DNA of 64,000 nucleotides from Psychrobacter submarinus (GTDB lineage Bacteria; Pseudomonadota; Gammaproteobacteria; Pseudomonadales; Moraxellaceae): contig NZ_CAJHBQ010000001.1 of assembly GCF_904846685.1 (NCBI RefSeq), forward strand, positions 682,001 through 746,000. The letters are read 5' to 3'. The notes under the pieces were generated by a model. That model saw only the letters and a program-made list of their open reading frames with translations, did not search any database and was not told the DNA's origin. Shown piece by piece: positions 45,847 through 56,467 of the stretch (position 1 is its first letter; the number at the start of each line of letters is the position of its first letter). The position numbers were made by a program, and so were the translations under genes.

Positions 45847-46962
45847 ATGACCGATCAAACAACCTCTTCCGGCCATGGTTTAGCTCAAAATCAGAGTTTG
45901 CCGAGCGATAAACAACGAGACCAATTAGTGAAAGATAGTATTGCCACTAATCAGCAGATCACCGAGCAAGTTAAAGCACAGCAAAACACCAGTAAAGATG
46001 GCGCTCAGCAAGCCGATGATTTCACCCAAGTTCAAGACTTACCGGTAGGAACCCCGCAAGGTCAACAGACCTCGCTGTCTAACTATGATATGCCGAGTAC
46101 GGCTACTGATAGTCAAACCCAGTCTCAGGTGCAGTCTGCATTAAATAGCGGCGCAAGCAAAAAAGCTGCCTTTAATCAGCGCGACGATATCAATAACCCG
46201 CATACGCCAGACACCGATGGTCTAGAGCAAACGCATTTTGGCTACAAGACAGTCAATAAGGCTGAAAAACAAGCGCGCGTGGCAGACGTCTTCACCTCAG
46301 TCGCCAAAAAATACGACATCATGAATGACTTAATGTCTTTTGGTATTCACCGTTTGTGGAAGCGCTTTGCGATTAGCTTATCAGGGGTTCGCGCCGGCCA
46401 AAAGGTGCTCGATATCGCAGGTGGTACAGGCGACTTAGCAAAGGTGTTCAGCCGTGAAGTCGGTCGTCATGGTCATGTCGTGCTGTCAGATATCAACGCC
46501 GCGATGCTCGAGGTTGGCCGTGAGCGCTTAATCAATGCCGGCTGCAATAACGTCGATTTTGTCCTTGCCAATGCTGAGACGCTAGCGCCTTTTGATGATG
46601 ATAGCTTTGATTTATTAACCATCAGCTTTGGTCTACGTAATGTCACGGACAAAGATGCTGCACTACGATCCATGTACCGTGTGCTCAAGCCCGGCGGACG
46701 TCTACTGATTTTAGAATTCTCTAAACCCATATTTGAGCCGTTATCAAAAGCTTACGATTTATACTCGTTCACCGCGCTACCGATGATGGGTAAAATCGTC
46801 GCTAATGATGCGGAGAGCTATCAGTATTTGGCTGAGTCAATCCGTATGCATCCCAATCAGCAAACGCTTAAGCAGATGATGCAGCAAGCGGGTTTTGTCA
46901 ATTGCGATTATCATAACTTAACGGCTGGTATCGTTGCTGTGCATCGCGGTTTTAAAGCGTAG
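45847..46962 (+). CDS. ubiE: Ubiquinone/menaquinone methyltransferase UbiE with a long N-terminal extension
   Basis: SAM-dependent C-methyltransferase of ubiquinone synthesis. The enzyme part (about 129-371) is complete: [36 protein letters not shown], the SAM loop [21 protein letters not shown] and a final [11 protein letters not shown]. Before it are about 128 polar residues rich in Gln, Ser, Thr and Asp with no domain, so the protein is half as long again as the usual 250. AGGAA precedes the ATG at 45847 and the frame is open throughout. ubiJ and ubiB follow. Confidence 0.93.
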   Translation: MTDQTTSSGHGLAQNQSLPSDKQRDQLVKDSIATNQQITEQVKAQQNTSKDGAQQADDFTQVQDLPVGTPQGQQTSLSNYDMPSTATDSQTQSQVQSALNSGASKKAAFNQRDDINNPHTPDTDGLEQTHFGYKTVNKAEKQARVADVFTSVAKKYDIMNDLMSFGIHRLWKRFAISLSGVRAGQKVLDIAGGTGDLAKVFSREVGRHGHVVLSDINAAMLEVGRERLINAGCNNVDFVLANAETLAPFDDDSFDLLTISFGLRNVTDKDAALRSMYRVLKPGGRLLILEFSKPIFEPLSKAYDLYSFTALPMMGKIVANDAESYQYLAESIRMHPNQQTLKQMMQQAGFVNCDYHNLTAGIVAVHRGFKA

Positions 46963-47010
46963 CTGCTTAAGTTTAAAGCTAAACCCTAATCTGATTACTG
47001 TGAGAATATT

Positions 47011-47712
47011 ATGCTAACGGTCTTACTTTTGGCAGGCGCTGAGAAGCTAATTAATGTCGCTTTGATGAGTGATGAGATTACCCAAGCCGGTCTTGAGCCG
47101 CTTGCTGGTAAAGTGCTTCGCCTCAACATGGTGATGCCAGAGCTGCATTTAGACGTTATCTTCAATCATAAGCGCCTGCGTTTTGAACCAGTAACGACTC
47201 CTAGTGTGTTTGAGCCGCGCGGCGGCGATCCGTTAGATGAGCGCGAGCAGGCAGATATGGAGATGGCGCGGCTAGGCCACAGTCAGCCTGACTGTATTAT
47301 TACCGTAGATAATCCTGCGCAGCTGCTTAACTTGCTGCGCGAGCCAAAAGGTAACTTGCCGATAGAGGGAGACTACAAAGTGCTCATGCAGCTCAAGCAG
47401 TTAGTCGCTGGGTTTGATCCTGACATTGCCGGTCAGCTAGAGCCATTGATTGGCAAACCTATGGCAAGTCAGCTACAGCTATTAATCACGCAGCTCAAAT
47501 GGGGACTGCGCCACAGTGGTAAGCGCGTCTTTGATGATGTCACTGACTGGGCCAATGATATCGCAGGTACTAGTGAGCCGGATCCGATTGATAAAGCTGA
47601 GGTGAACGATCTAAAGCAGCAGCTACTCAAGCTGCGTGCTGATGTCGAGCGCGAGCAGGCTAAGCTGACAGCGCTGAGAATGGAGCAAGCGCGTTTAAGA
47701 CAAGATCAATAA
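47011..47712 (+). CDS. ubiJ: Ubiquinone biosynthesis accessory factor UbiJ
   Basis: SCP2-domain protein that binds lipid intermediates and helps assemble the Ubi complex. The 233 residues show an N-terminal SCP2-like domain (about 10-115: KVLRLNMVMPELHLDVIF, PDCIITVDNPAQLLNLL) and a C-terminal coiled coil (KAEVNDLKQQLLKLRADVE). The call rests on this layout and on the conserved order ubiE-ubiJ-ubiB. It lies 48 bases after ubiE. Confidence 0.87.
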   Translation: MLTVLLLAGAEKLINVALMSDEITQAGLEPLAGKVLRLNMVMPELHLDVIFNHKRLRFEPVTTPSVFEPRGGDPLDEREQADMEMARLGHSQPDCIITVDNPAQLLNLLREPKGNLPIEGDYKVLMQLKQLVAGFDPDIAGQLEPLIGKPMASQLQLLITQLKWGLRHSGKRVFDDVTDWANDIAGTSEPDPIDKAEVNDLKQQLLKLRADVEREQAKLTALRMEQARLRQDQ

Positions 47713-47784
47713 TTTACTGCGAAATCTTCTTAAACACAGCTACCACTGTTTTAACCTTGTCCTTATCTAGAGTAATTATTATTC

Positions 47785-49446
47785 ATGCTACTATCTCATC
47801 GCACGCGTCTACTCGAGCTTTGGCGTATTGCCGCCAGTTATCGACTCGATACCCATTTTCCTGTAGAAGAAGCGCCGCAGCTGCAGCCCGTAGCGCGTTT
47901 ACTGCGGCTGCACCCTGCCGCTTGGGGCAAAAAGCATCAGCCTAATGCCGTCAAGTACGCACTTGAGGATATGGGTACGCTGTTCTTAAAATTAGGTCAG
48001 CTGCTCTCGACCCGCCGTGATTTAGTGCCGCCTGAGATCATCGAACAGCTTATTCAATTACAAGATAAAGTAAAGCCTTTCGATGTTGCTACAGCTATCG
48101 CCCAAATCGAAGATAGCAAGTATGGCTTAGGTCAGAATATTGATAGCCTATTCACCCGCTTCGATACTAAACCCTTAGCCGCCGCCTCCATTGCACAGGT
48201 ACATACCGCTGCCTTGCCTGATGGCCGCGAAGTCGTCGTGAAAGTGGTGCGTCCCGATATTCAAAAGACTATCGTCGCTGACTTTGAGCTGCTGCGCGAG
48301 CTTGCGAGTTGGGCCTCTGCGCGCATAGAAGCGGCGCGTGCGGTGCATCTGATCGATATCGTCGAGGACTATCGGCAAGTGATGCTCAATGAGCTCGACT
48401 TGACGCTAGAGGCCGATAATACCACTAAGATGCGTAATAACTTCTTAGGCTCCGCGCTAATGTATGTGCCTGAGGTTTATGACGCTTCAAAGAACGTCAT
48501 GGTCATGGAGCGTATTCAAGGCGTGCCGATCTCGCAAGTAGAAGTCTTTGATAAGCTTGGTTATGACCGTGCGGCATTAGCAGAAAAAGGCTTAACGATA
48601 TTTTTTACCCAAGTCTTTCGTGATAACTTCTTTCATGCCGATATGCATCCGGGTAATGTCTTTGTCGAAACCCCGCCTGTTAAAACTCTTAATAGTGAGA
48701 TAACCCCTGTCGACTTAGGTCATGCGCCGCGCTACATCGGTCTTGATTGTGCCATTATGGGTACTTTATCAAAGGAAGATCAGCTAATAGTGGCGCGAAT
48801 GCTGCTTGCAGTGATGAATAATAACTTCACCGCCTTAGTTGATATTGTGAGCCGCGCCGGCTGGATACCGCCCAATACCGATAAACATGCCTTAGTACGT
48901 GACATGCGCCGTACGGTCGGCCCTATGGTGCAAAAATCGATCAACGAGATAGATTTTGCTGGCGTACTCATGCAGATATTAGACATTGCCCGCCGCCATC
49001 ACATGAGTATCCCGCCGCAGCTGATGCTCCTGCTTAAAACCTTAGTGCATGTCGAGGGTCTAGGCCGCGATCTGTATCCTGATCTTGATATCTGGTCATT
49101 AGCTAAGCCAATTCTAAGCGGATGGATCAAAGAGCAGCTCGATCCTATGCGTAATCTGCAGCAGCTACGTCAGCAGCTGCCTGAGATTTTGTTATCGAGT
49201 ACCGATATTCCAAAGCTGCTGGATCAGGGCTTACAGAGCCTAGCCTCGCAAGGCTCAAGACAAGACAGCCAACTGCGCGAGATGCAGCAAATACGCGCGG
49301 ATATGCTCAATGACCGCCGCCGCGACTGGTTAGCGCTAGCAGGATTCGCGATTAGCATTGCCATTGCCACCCAAGTCATCGGCTGGTTGTCGCCGCTATT
49401 TTATATCTTGGCAGTTTTAGCCGTGCTTTGGCGTATTTTAGCTTAA
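47785..49446 (+). CDS. ubiB: Ubiquinone biosynthesis ATPase/kinase-like protein UbiB
   Basis: Membrane-attached atypical kinase of the ADCK/UbiB family, needed for ubiquinone synthesis. The 553 residues have the family KxGQ motif (KLGQLLSTRRDLVP, about 73), the Ala-rich nucleotide loop AAASIAQVHTA, an invariant VVVKVVRP lysine, HADMHPGNVF and LDCAIMG in the DFG position. Two C-terminal hydrophobic segments (about 510-553) anchor it. Third gene of the ubi operon. No clear terminator follows; it converges with ruvB. Confidence 0.93.
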   Translation: MLLSHRTRLLELWRIAASYRLDTHFPVEEAPQLQPVARLLRLHPAAWGKKHQPNAVKYALEDMGTLFLKLGQLLSTRRDLVPPEIIEQLIQLQDKVKPFDVATAIAQIEDSKYGLGQNIDSLFTRFDTKPLAAASIAQVHTAALPDGREVVVKVVRPDIQKTIVADFELLRELASWASARIEAARAVHLIDIVEDYRQVMLNELDLTLEADNTTKMRNNFLGSALMYVPEVYDASKNVMVMERIQGVPISQVEVFDKLGYDRAALAEKGLTIFFTQVFRDNFFHADMHPGNVFVETPPVKTLNSEITPVDLGHAPRYIGLDCAIMGTLSKEDQLIVARMLLAVMNNNFTALVDIVSRAGWIPPNTDKHALVRDMRRTVGPMVQKSINEIDFAGVLMQILDIARRHHMSIPPQLMLLLKTLVHVEGLGRDLYPDLDIWSLAKPILSGWIKEQLDPMRNLQQLRQQLPEILLSSTDIPKLLDQGLQSLASQGSRQDSQLREMQQIRADMLNDRRRDWLALAGFAISIAIATQVIGWLSPLFYILAVLAVLWRILA

Positions 49447-49578
49447 TAACAATCTTCAAATCCTGAGTCAAAGTAGCGCTAGCAAGGTTAGTGACACTGT
49501 CATAGTTACTGCTATGATCTTTACTGCTATAAGACGTTAATGGCTGTCATGTTTTAAACCGCGATAAAACTTACAAAC

Positions 49579-50562
49579 CTACTCCATCTGATCGATCGCC
49601 ATCTGCGTCAATATGCGGCCGCGCGCAGTACGCAGTACATAACCTTGCTGAATAAGGTAGGGCTCAATGACATCCTCAAGCGTACCTCTATCCTCAGCCA
49701 TGGCGGCCGCGACGGCTTCCACGCCTGCAGGTCCACCATCAAAACGCTCTAACAAAATCTCGATATAGCGTCTATCTAAGTGGTCAAGCCCGCGTCTATC
49801 AACGGCTAGCATATCAAGCGCGCTTGCCGCTATTACTCCATTGATACTACCATCGCCTCTAACCTCAGCATAATCGCGTACTCGGCGCAGCAAGCGATTG
49901 GCAATCCTTGGCGTACCACGAGCACGGCGTGCAATCTCCACTGCCCCATCTTCGCTCATAGGAACTCCCATCAAGCGCGCTGCGCGGCTAACGATAGTGG
50001 TCAGATCAGCGATATTATAAAACTCCAAGCGCTGCACGATACCGAAGCGATCACGTAGCGGTGAGGTCAGTAGGCCCGCTCGCGTCGTCGCCGCAACCAA
50101 AGTAAAAGGCGGCAGATCAAGCTTAATAGAGCGGGCAGCGGGCCCCTCGCCAATCATAATATCGAGCTGAAAGTCCTCCATCGCTGGATAAAGGATCTCT
50201 TCGATAACTGGGCTTAAACGATGAATCTCATCAATAAATAACACATCGCCTGCCTCTAAGTTGGTCAGCATCGCCGCCAAATCACCTGCCCGCTCAAGCA
50301 CTGGCCCTGAGGTTGAGCGCAGATTGCCGCCCATCTCACGCGCAATGATATTGGCAAGCGTGGTTTTACCTAGACCGGGTGGACCAAATATCAGCGTATG
50401 ATCTAGTGCCTCATCACGAGCCCGCGCCGCACCAATGAACACCTCCATCTGCTCACGCACCACCGGCTGTCCGATATATTCAGCGAGTAATGACGGACGA
50501 ATATTGGCATCAGGCGTATCACCTGCGCCTTCTAAAGGATTAATTAATCGCTCTTGGGTCAT
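49579..50562 (-). CDS. ruvB: Holliday junction helicase RuvB
   Basis: AAA+ motor of the RuvAB branch-migration complex, 327 residues. Walker A is GPPGLGKTT, Walker [10 protein letters not shown], with the hairpin and sensor regions ([33 protein letters not shown]) and the C-terminal winged helix (GRILTQMA). It follows ruvA on the minus strand after 161 bases that contain a hairpin. Confidence 0.96.
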   Translation of the reverse strand: MTQERLINPLEGAGDTPDANIRPSLLAEYIGQPVVREQMEVFIGAARARDEALDHTLIFGPPGLGKTTLANIIAREMGGNLRSTSGPVLERAGDLAAMLTNLEAGDVLFIDEIHRLSPVIEEILYPAMEDFQLDIMIGEGPAARSIKLDLPPFTLVAATTRAGLLTSPLRDRFGIVQRLEFYNIADLTTIVSRAARLMGVPMSEDGAVEIARRARGTPRIANRLLRRVRDYAEVRGDGSINGVIAASALDMLAVDRRGLDHLDRRYIEILLERFDGGPAGVEAVAAAMAEDRGTLEDVIEPYLIQQGYVLRTARGRILTQMAIDQME

Positions 50563-50660
50563 AGTTGTATCATTTTATAAAAATGTTGAGTTAGCAAATA
50601 GCATAACCAAAGTGTTGGTCTATGTCATGCATAAACCCTAATTCGGAGACAATATAAGGT

Positions 50661-50689
50661 AAATAAGCGACATCTAGTGTCGCTTATTT
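50661..50689. promoter_or_regulatory. Perfect hairpin in the ruvA-ruvB gap
   Basis: AAATAAGCGACA (50661-50672) pairs with TGTCGCTTATTT (50678-50689), loop of five. It lies just past the ruvA stop. It lacks a distinct T-run, so it may end transcription partially and lower ruvB expression relative to ruvA, or protect the 3' end. Confidence 0.6.
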
Positions 50690-50723
50690 ATGAAGAATTA
50701 AAAGTTGTGATCAGCGAAGTTAA

Positions 50724-51344
50724 CTAAAATCTGGACAACTGCTGCAAGGTCGCTTTCAATAGACTTTGGGTGTCATCAAAGGTAGCGCCGTCAGCTTTGG
50801 CTGCCTTGATGGCTTGCTGAGCTTCTTTTTCTTTATAGCCCAAGCTCACTAGCGCCCCTTCCACCTCCGCTAAAATACTACCTTCAGAGGTGACAACAAC
50901 AGGCTCTACATCAAGCACTAAAGAACTATCATCAACCTCAATGTTTTTCAGCTTATCTTTGAGCTCAATCAGCAAGCGCTGCGCGGTCTTTTTGCCGATA
51001 CCTGGTATGCGAGTGAGCGCAACTTCCGAATCCGCTTCAACGTGCATTTTGAGCTCCGCAGCTGACATCGCTGAAAGCATCGCTAAAGCCATTTTTGCAC
51101 CGACGCCGTTGATTTTGATCAGTTGCCGAAACACGTCGCGCTCTTTACGATCAATAAAGCCAAACAGTAGCTGCGCATCTTCACGCACATGTAAATGCGT
51201 CCAGATACTCGCTTGCTGTTCAAGCTGCAACTGACAGAACGACGACAGCGGCAGCTCGATATCATAACCCACTCCAGAAGCGGTCATAATACAAGCGGTT
51301 GGTGCCATTAAATGCTGCACTTGCCCAGTAATCAGTCCTATCAT
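50724..51344 (-). CDS. ruvA: Holliday junction DNA-binding protein RuvA
   Basis: Tetrameric junction-binding partner of RuvB. The ATG at 51344 (MIGLITGQV, 206 residues) is preferred because AGGTGG lies five bases upstream; a GTG three codons earlier is part of that site. It has the OB fold (DIELPLSSFCQL), helix-hairpin-helix motifs INGVGAKMALAML and IPGIGKKTAQRLLIEL, an acidic linker and the C-terminal RuvB-binding helix bundle (SLGYKEKEAQQAI). Confidence 0.95.
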   Translation of the reverse strand: MIGLITGQVQHLMAPTACIMTASGVGYDIELPLSSFCQLQLEQQASIWTHLHVREDAQLLFGFIDRKERDVFRQLIKINGVGAKMALAMLSAMSAAELKMHVEADSEVALTRIPGIGKKTAQRLLIELKDKLKNIEVDDSSLVLDVEPVVVTSEGSILAEVEGALVSLGYKEKEAQQAIKAAKADGATFDDTQSLLKATLQQLSRF

Positions 51345-51408
51345 ATGCGCCACCTATCGTTAATAGAGTTATAAGATATCATTAAATAAGCTATTTTAAC
51401 CAAAAAAC

Positions 51409-52446
51409 TTACTTATAAAACTCAACCATACCTTCAAGGCTAATCGGACGAATTTTATGCGCTTGGCCTGCTGAGCCAAAGGCTTCAAAGCGATTAGTAC
51501 AGATGTCGGACATCGCTTGCATAGACGCTTTGAAGTATTTACGCGGATCAAAGTTGCTTGGGTTTTGAGCCAAATGCTGACGAATCGCCCCTGTGGATGC
51601 CAGACGCAAGTCAGTATCGATATTCACCTTACGTACACCATGCTTAATCGCTTCAACGATTTGCTCGACGGGTACGCCGTAAGTCTCGCCGATATCGCCG
51701 CCATACTCATTGATAACTTTGAGCCATTCTTGCGGTACCGATGACGAGCCATGCATCACTAGATGCGTATTGGGGATACGCGCATGAATCTCTTTGACCC
51801 GCTCGATAGATAAGATGTCGCCAGTCGGCGGACGGGTGAATTTATAGGCACCATGGCTAGTACCGATTGCGATCGCTAGCGCATCGACTTGGGTGTCTTT
51901 GACGAACTGCTCGGCTTCGTCGCTGCTGGTTAATAACTGCTCATGACCTAACACGCCTTCCGCGCCAGAGCCATCTTCCTCGCCTGCCATGCCCGTCTCA
52001 AGGCTACCCAAACAGCCGATCTCCCCTTCTACTGAGACGCCGCAGGCATGAGAGAACTTGACGACTTCACGAGTGACGCTAGCATTGTAGTCATAGTCCA
52101 TCGGTGTTTTGCCATCTTCACCTAAAGAGCCATCCATCATCACTGAGGAGAACCCTTGCTGAATAGAGCGCTGACAGATCGCCGGCGACATACCATGATC
52201 TTGGTGCATAACGACCGGAATATGCGGCCATTCTTCAATAGCCGCTAGAATGAGATGACGCAAAAAAGCGGATCCAGCATAAGTACGTGCTCCTGCACTT
52301 GCTTGCACTATCACTGGTGAATCACAAGCGTCGGCTGCCATCATGATTGCTCGCATCTGCTCTAGGTTGTTGACATTAAAAGCAGGTACGCCGTAGCTAT
52401 GCTCAGCGGCATGATCTAGTAGCTGACGTAGGGATATTAAGGCCAT
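51409..52446 (-). CDS. fba: Fructose-bisphosphate aldolase, class II
   Basis: Zinc-dependent aldolase of glycolysis and gluconeogenesis, 345 residues. Visible motifs are the Zn ligands in VVMHQDHG and GTSHGAYKF and the MHGSSSVPQ loop, plus [11 protein letters not shown] and [13 protein letters not shown]. The length and segments fit the subgroup found in Moraxellaceae and pseudomonads. GAGAG precedes the start. pgk is upstream on the same strand, with a lipoprotein gene and terminator between. Confidence 0.95.
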   Translation of the reverse strand: MALISLRQLLDHAAEHSYGVPAFNVNNLEQMRAIMMAADACDSPVIVQASAGARTYAGSAFLRHLILAAIEEWPHIPVVMHQDHGMSPAICQRSIQQGFSSVMMDGSLGEDGKTPMDYDYNASVTREVVKFSHACGVSVEGEIGCLGSLETGMAGEEDGSGAEGVLGHEQLLTSSDEAEQFVKDTQVDALAIAIGTSHGAYKFTRPPTGDILSIERVKEIHARIPNTHLVMHGSSSVPQEWLKVINEYGGDIGETYGVPVEQIVEAIKHGVRKVNIDTDLRLASTGAIRQHLAQNPSNFDPRKYFKASMQAMSDICTNRFEAFGSAGQAHKIRPISLEGMVEFYK

Positions 52447-52616
52447 AAAACGCTCTCTATTTAAATTTTAAAGACATGAAAGTAACACTGATAATTGTTG
52501 CGGGGCGATTATAGCAAAATATACCCCTCTCTCGTAGTGCTTGTGTCTGTATTTATCTTTTTGCCACCTTAATCATAAAACCTAATAATAGACAACGTTA
52601 GTTAGCACGACTAAAC

Positions 52617-52651
52617 GCAAAAAAAAAGCCTTGGTAATAACCAAGGCTTCT
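52617..52651 (-). terminator. Terminator of the Ala-rich lipoprotein gene
   Basis: AAGCCTTGG (52626-52634) pairs with CCAAGGCTT (52641-52649). Read on the minus strand it ends in a run of T. Confidence 0.88.
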
Positions 52652-52728
52652 TCAATAAAGTAGAGATTTATCTTTAACTCAGTGCTCTTAAAGCTAGTGC
52701 AAAATAGTGTCAGCGGCTTAAATGAGTA

Positions 52729-53115
52729 TTAGTACTGTTGGTCCGCTTCTACGGCCACTTCATTAGCAGCGTCTTCTGTAGCGTCAGCACCGTCAGCTAC
52801 GGCTTCAGCTGTACCTTCGACAGCAGCATTTGTGCCATCAGCAATAGCATCGCCAGTATTAGCTAGCGCTTCAGTAGCAGCGGCTCCGGCTGTTTCAGCG
52901 CCTTGAGCGATTTCATCACCAGCGTTTTGCGCAGCAACTTCAGCGTCTTGAGCAGCCAATTCAGCTTCAGTAGCGGCAGCTTCTGTGTTAGCTGCGATGT
53001 CATCACCAGCAGACTCAACAGCAGCTTCGGTGTTCTCTTCAGTTTGTTGGCTACATGCAGTGACTGCAAAAGTACCAGCAAGGACACTGGCAAGTAACAA
53101 ATGACGTTTTAACAT
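52729..53115 (-). CDS. Small Ala/Glu-rich lipoprotein of unknown function
   Basis: From the ATG at 53115, which has GAGAGG upstream, 128 residues begin with a lipoprotein signal (lipobox VTAC). The mature part is almost only Ala, Glu, Asp, Asn, Thr and Gly, in helix-like repeats such as AELAAQDAEVAAQNAGDEI. It resembles small periplasmic coiled proteins related in style to Lpp or osmotically induced lipoproteins, but no family is certain. A start 25 codons upstream would mask the signal peptide. It has its own terminator. Function unknown. Confidence 0.75.
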   Translation of the reverse strand: MLKRHLLLASVLAGTFAVTACSQQTEENTEAAVESAGDDIAANTEAAATEAELAAQDAEVAAQNAGDEIAQGAETAGAAATEALANTGDAIADGTNAAVEGTAEAVADGADATEDAANEVAVEADQQY

Positions 53116-53338
53116 AATAAACCTCTCGTAAATAATGCATGTCAAATTACATGGTTTCGCTAGTTTATAGTTAGCAAATAGGACATGCAATAAAATTTTC
53201 AGTATATTAACAATATAATAACTGCTCCATGCTATTATTCTTCAACGCTATTAAATGACGATAACGTTTGCGAATAATTTGACAGCCTACCTCAGTTGAT
53301 TTATGTAGTTTGTACTTCTAGTGTTACTATCAGCGATT

Positions 53339-54553
53339 TTAAGCGCTCAATTGTAAGGCGGCTACGGCAGGTAAAACCTTCCCTTCAACAAATTCTAAGA
53401 ACGCGCCGCCGCCTGTCGACATATAGCTCACGCCATCAGCGACTTGATATTTATCAATAGCTGCTAGCGTATCGCCGCCGCCAGCTATCGAAAACCCGTC
53501 GCTGTCTTGCACAGCTCTAGCGATAATTTGGGTGCCTGTACCAAAAGCATCCACTTCAAAGACCCCAACCGGGCCATTCCAAAGAATAGTCTTCGCATTA
53601 TTGATAGCGTCGGCTAGTTTTTTGGCGCTTGGCTCAGCGATATCTAAGATCATATCGTCAGCGGCTATATCGGTAACCGCTTTTACCTCAGCCTTGGCTT
53701 GCTGCAGTGAGCCGGTAAAATCTGCAAAATCGATGTCATTCTTGCTGGCGGTAACCACATACTCTGGTAATAAAATGTCAGTTTTGGCCATAATATCACG
53801 CGCGGTATCGACTAAGTCTGCCTCAAATAAAGAAGCGCCAACATTATGCCCTTTTGCTGCTAAAAAAGTGTTAGCAATACCACCGCCAACGATAATTTGG
53901 CGGCAGACGGCAGCTAGGCTATGCAGCACCTCAAGCTTCGTAGAAACTTTTGAGCCGCCAACAATCGCTAGCATAGGCTGAGCTGGCGTCTCAAGCGCGC
54001 GGCTGAGTGCATCGAGCTCAGCCGCTAGTAGTGGCCCTGCACAAGCGACTTTATCCGCCTGATGCATCGCTTGGGTCACCCCTTCTGTAGATGCCTGCGC
54101 CCGATGAGCGGTGCCAAAAGCATCCATCACAAAGACGTCGCATAAGTCAGCATAGTGCTGCGATAAGCTAGCATCGTTACTCTTCTCGCCTTTATTGAAG
54201 CGAACGTTCTCAAGCAGTACCACCTCTCCTGGCTGAATGTCAACACTCTGCTCTAAATAATCACGGTTTAAAGTGACCGGTTTATCAATCTGCGTGCCCA
54301 GCTTTTGGGTCAAATAGTCGGCAACTGGCGCAAGCGAGTATTTATCTTCCGGACTACCTTCAGTCGGACGACCTAAATGAGAGCAAATAATAACAGCTGC
54401 GCCTTTGTCTAAAGCCATTTTGATCGTTGGCAAGCTTGCTTGTAAACGGGCATCGCTCATCACTTTGCCGTCTTTGATGGGGACATTGAGATCTTCACGA
54501 ATTAAAACCACCTTATCCGCCAATTCCAGCTCACTCATACGCAAAAAGTTCAT
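53339..54553 (-). CDS. pgk: Phosphoglycerate kinase
   Basis: Glycolytic ATP-forming kinase, 404 residues. Recognised by [66 protein letters not shown] and the final [10 protein letters not shown] and [11 protein letters not shown] keep the ATG at 54553 with AGAAGG upstream; an ATG five codons later is possible. fba lies downstream after the lipoprotein gene. Confidence 0.96.
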   Translation of the reverse strand: MNFLRMSELELADKVVLIREDLNVPIKDGKVMSDARLQASLPTIKMALDKGAAVIICSHLGRPTEGSPEDKYSLAPVADYLTQKLGTQIDKPVTLNRDYLEQSVDIQPGEVVLLENVRFNKGEKSNDASLSQHYADLCDVFVMDAFGTAHRAQASTEGVTQAMHQADKVACAGPLLAAELDALSRALETPAQPMLAIVGGSKVSTKLEVLHSLAAVCRQIIVGGGIANTFLAAKGHNVGASLFEADLVDTARDIMAKTDILLPEYVVTASKNDIDFADFTGSLQQAKAEVKAVTDIAADDMILDIAEPSAKKLADAINNAKTILWNGPVGVFEVDAFGTGTQIIARAVQDSDGFSIAGGGDTLAAIDKYQVADGVSYMSTGGGAFLEFVEGKVLPAVAALQLSA

Positions 54554-54836
54554 GACCTTCTCTACCTTATCGTCTCTTATTGAATGCTTAATTTATTCAT
54601 TAGCTCATGTTGAGCACGTCCAACTGCTTTGACACTATTTCATTTTACAAGCCGCATCTGCTAACTTGTTACCAGCTAGCTTTTAATCGCTAGCCCTCAT
54701 ATGCTGGCTCTTATGTATAGCGTTATTTGCTGGCCGCATTTTAGCGGTCTATTTCATATACCGTCAACTTAATCTCGCTTATATTTATACTTAACAAAAC
54801 AGGCCACATGATAACAAACCTTCGATAAACGCTTTT

Positions 54837-55103
54837 AGGGCGTGTTGAACATTCAAATGTGGCACTGGCGGCGGCTATTTTTCAGGCAATACGCAGTGAA
54901 ATTTTCGAAGCCTAGTCATTCTAGGATAGACAATTTCGCCATGTATTGGCAAAAAAGAGCCCCGCCCCGAAGGGCTGATGCTAAAATCACCCCAAACGGT
55001 GTTGTAAACCTAGCTAAGGCCTCGACATTATCGTCGGTTTACGCCTAGTTTGGTGCGATTTTATCTATCAGCAGTCCTAATATTTGAATGTTCAACACGC
55101 CCT
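54837..55103 (-). mobile_element. Non-autonomous element with 18-base inverted ends and a structured interior (copy B)
   Basis: The ends are the same 18 bases as in copy A and the 267-base interior has no ORF. TTA on both sides may be a target duplication. Read on the minus strand it aligns with copy A and repeats its hairpins with other sequences: GCTGAT/ATCAGC (55067-55072, 54974-54979), a 16-base helix (55048-55063 with 54982-54997), GTAAACC/GGTTTAC (55036-55042, 55004-55010) around GATAATG, GCCC-TTCG-GGGC (54964-54975), the GGCT/AGCC plus T/A helix (54948-54961, 54873-54887), and CCTAG-AATGA-CTAGG (54911-54925). Confidence 0.85.
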
Positions 55104-55209
55104 TATAAGCCTATTCAATAAATATCAGTAACATTTCGTGGTGGCACTATTTGCTTATTCGCCTTAAGCTGTTACGGTACAAAACAACAAAAACCAATAG
55201 GAGAGTACA

Positions 55210-55539
55210 ATGAGTATTGATTTAGATGCGGCCAAAAAGACACTATTAGAGCTACAAGAAGAATACCAAACCCGCATTGATACTATCGAAGATCATATTC
55301 AAAACCCGCAAGACGAGCTCAATAAAGACTGGGAAGATCAAGCGATCTCTATTCGTCAAAACGATACGCGCCAGCTGCTGGCTGAAGAAGCTAGGCAGAA
55401 CCTTATTTATGTTAATGAGGCGCTAAGCCGTATCGAAAACGGGACTTATACTGAGTGTGAAGTCTGCGGTGAGCCTATCCAAGAAGAGCGTCTAAAAGCC
55501 GTGCCTTACGCCACTTTATGTATGGAGCACGCAGAATAA
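55210..55539 (+). CDS. DksA/TraR-family zinc-finger protein
   Basis: Protein of 109 residues with a coiled-coil N-terminus (about 5-75) and a TraR/DksA finger CEVCGEPIQEERLKAVPYAT followed by LCMEHA, in which the fourth metal ligand would be His rather than Cys. Members bind in the RNA polymerase secondary channel or are uncharacterised. It lacks the DksA loop DxxDxA, so it is a paralogue rather than DksA itself. AGGAGA precedes the start. It has its own terminator. Confidence 0.85.
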   Translation: MSIDLDAAKKTLLELQEEYQTRIDTIEDHIQNPQDELNKDWEDQAISIRQNDTRQLLAEEARQNLIYVNEALSRIENGTYTECEVCGEPIQEERLKAVPYATLCMEHAE

Positions 55540-55580
55540 GCTATCTAAAATATAAAATCGGGTTTTTATTAATAAATATT

Positions 55581-55611
55581 AAGGCATACTGTGATGAGTA
55601 TGCCTTTTTTA
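55581..55611 (+). terminator. Terminator of the DksA-like gene
   Basis: AAGGCATACT (55581-55590) pairs with AGTATGCCTT (55597-55606), and T continues. About 40 bases after the stop. Confidence 0.88.
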
Positions 55612-55684
55612 TAGCAATATTTTGTCGCAAACGTTGAAGTCATTGATGCTAAGACTTTGCTAGCTCTTTGACTTTATTAGCCCT

Positions 55685-56365
55685 TTATTTTGAGCTGGCC
55701 GTACTCCAAGTATTTAACGCTTGCTGCCACTGCTGGCAACGATGCGCGATTTTATCAACGCTCAAATCCATAATATCGCCGACGACTGCGACATAACGAA
55801 TAGGCAAACCTTGCAGCCCGGTAATACTCTCAGCGGTTAGACCGCCTATCACGCAGATATCTATATCTTGCTTGCATCCTGCTATAAGCTTCGAGCGCTC
55901 TATAGGCTGGGCATTAGGCTTAGTGGTTGAGCTAAAGATAGCGCCCATTGCGGCATAGCTTGCGCCTGCGCTTTTCGCCTTAACGACCAAATCGACATCA
56001 TCGTGGCAAGTCCGTCCAATTACTTGCTGACATCCCAAGCGCTGCCTAGCCGCCTCGATACTGCCGTCGCTCTGCCCTAAATGTACGCCCACGCCTAGCT
56101 GCTCGGCGAGCGCCATATCGTCATTAATCACGACCGCAACCTTGTATCTTTTGGCAAGCGCTACGATTTGCAGCGCCTCTTGATAGAGCTTAGCGGCACC
56201 ATTATCTGTAGCTAAAACTTGCTTACGGCGGATCTGAAGCAAGTGCACGACTCCTGTCGCCAAGGCCATCTCAAGCTTCGCCAGCAGCACTGGTAACTTG
56301 TCATCATTGGTCAATAGATACAGCTTAGGCACTAGTAGATTTAAAGGTTTCAATAGCTCAGTCAT
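55685..56365 (-). CDS. thiE: Thiamine-phosphate synthase ThiE
   Basis: Joins HMP-PP and the thiazole phosphate to form thiamine phosphate. TIM-barrel of 226 residues with the family positions LLQIRRK, VVINDDMALA, GVHLGQSDG, IGRTCHD, YAAMGAIFSSTTK (phosphate loop) and CVIGGLT. The last 30 residues are less conserved. No other thi gene is in the window. The ribosome site is weak. Confidence 0.9.
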   Translation of the reverse strand: MTELLKPLNLLVPKLYLLTNDDKLPVLLAKLEMALATGVVHLLQIRRKQVLATDNGAAKLYQEALQIVALAKRYKVAVVINDDMALAEQLGVGVHLGQSDGSIEAARQRLGCQQVIGRTCHDDVDLVVKAKSAGASYAAMGAIFSSTTKPNAQPIERSKLIAGCKQDIDICVIGGLTAESITGLQGLPIRYVAVVGDIMDLSVDKIAHRCQQWQQALNTWSTASSK

Positions 56366-56467
56366 ATCGCGGGCAGCTCGATGTAAGTTTAGATGATTTA
56401 TGGGTCCAAAATATAAGACATAAAAGCTAAAACTTAAGTCACATCTCAGCTCTAAAGATAAGTGTCA

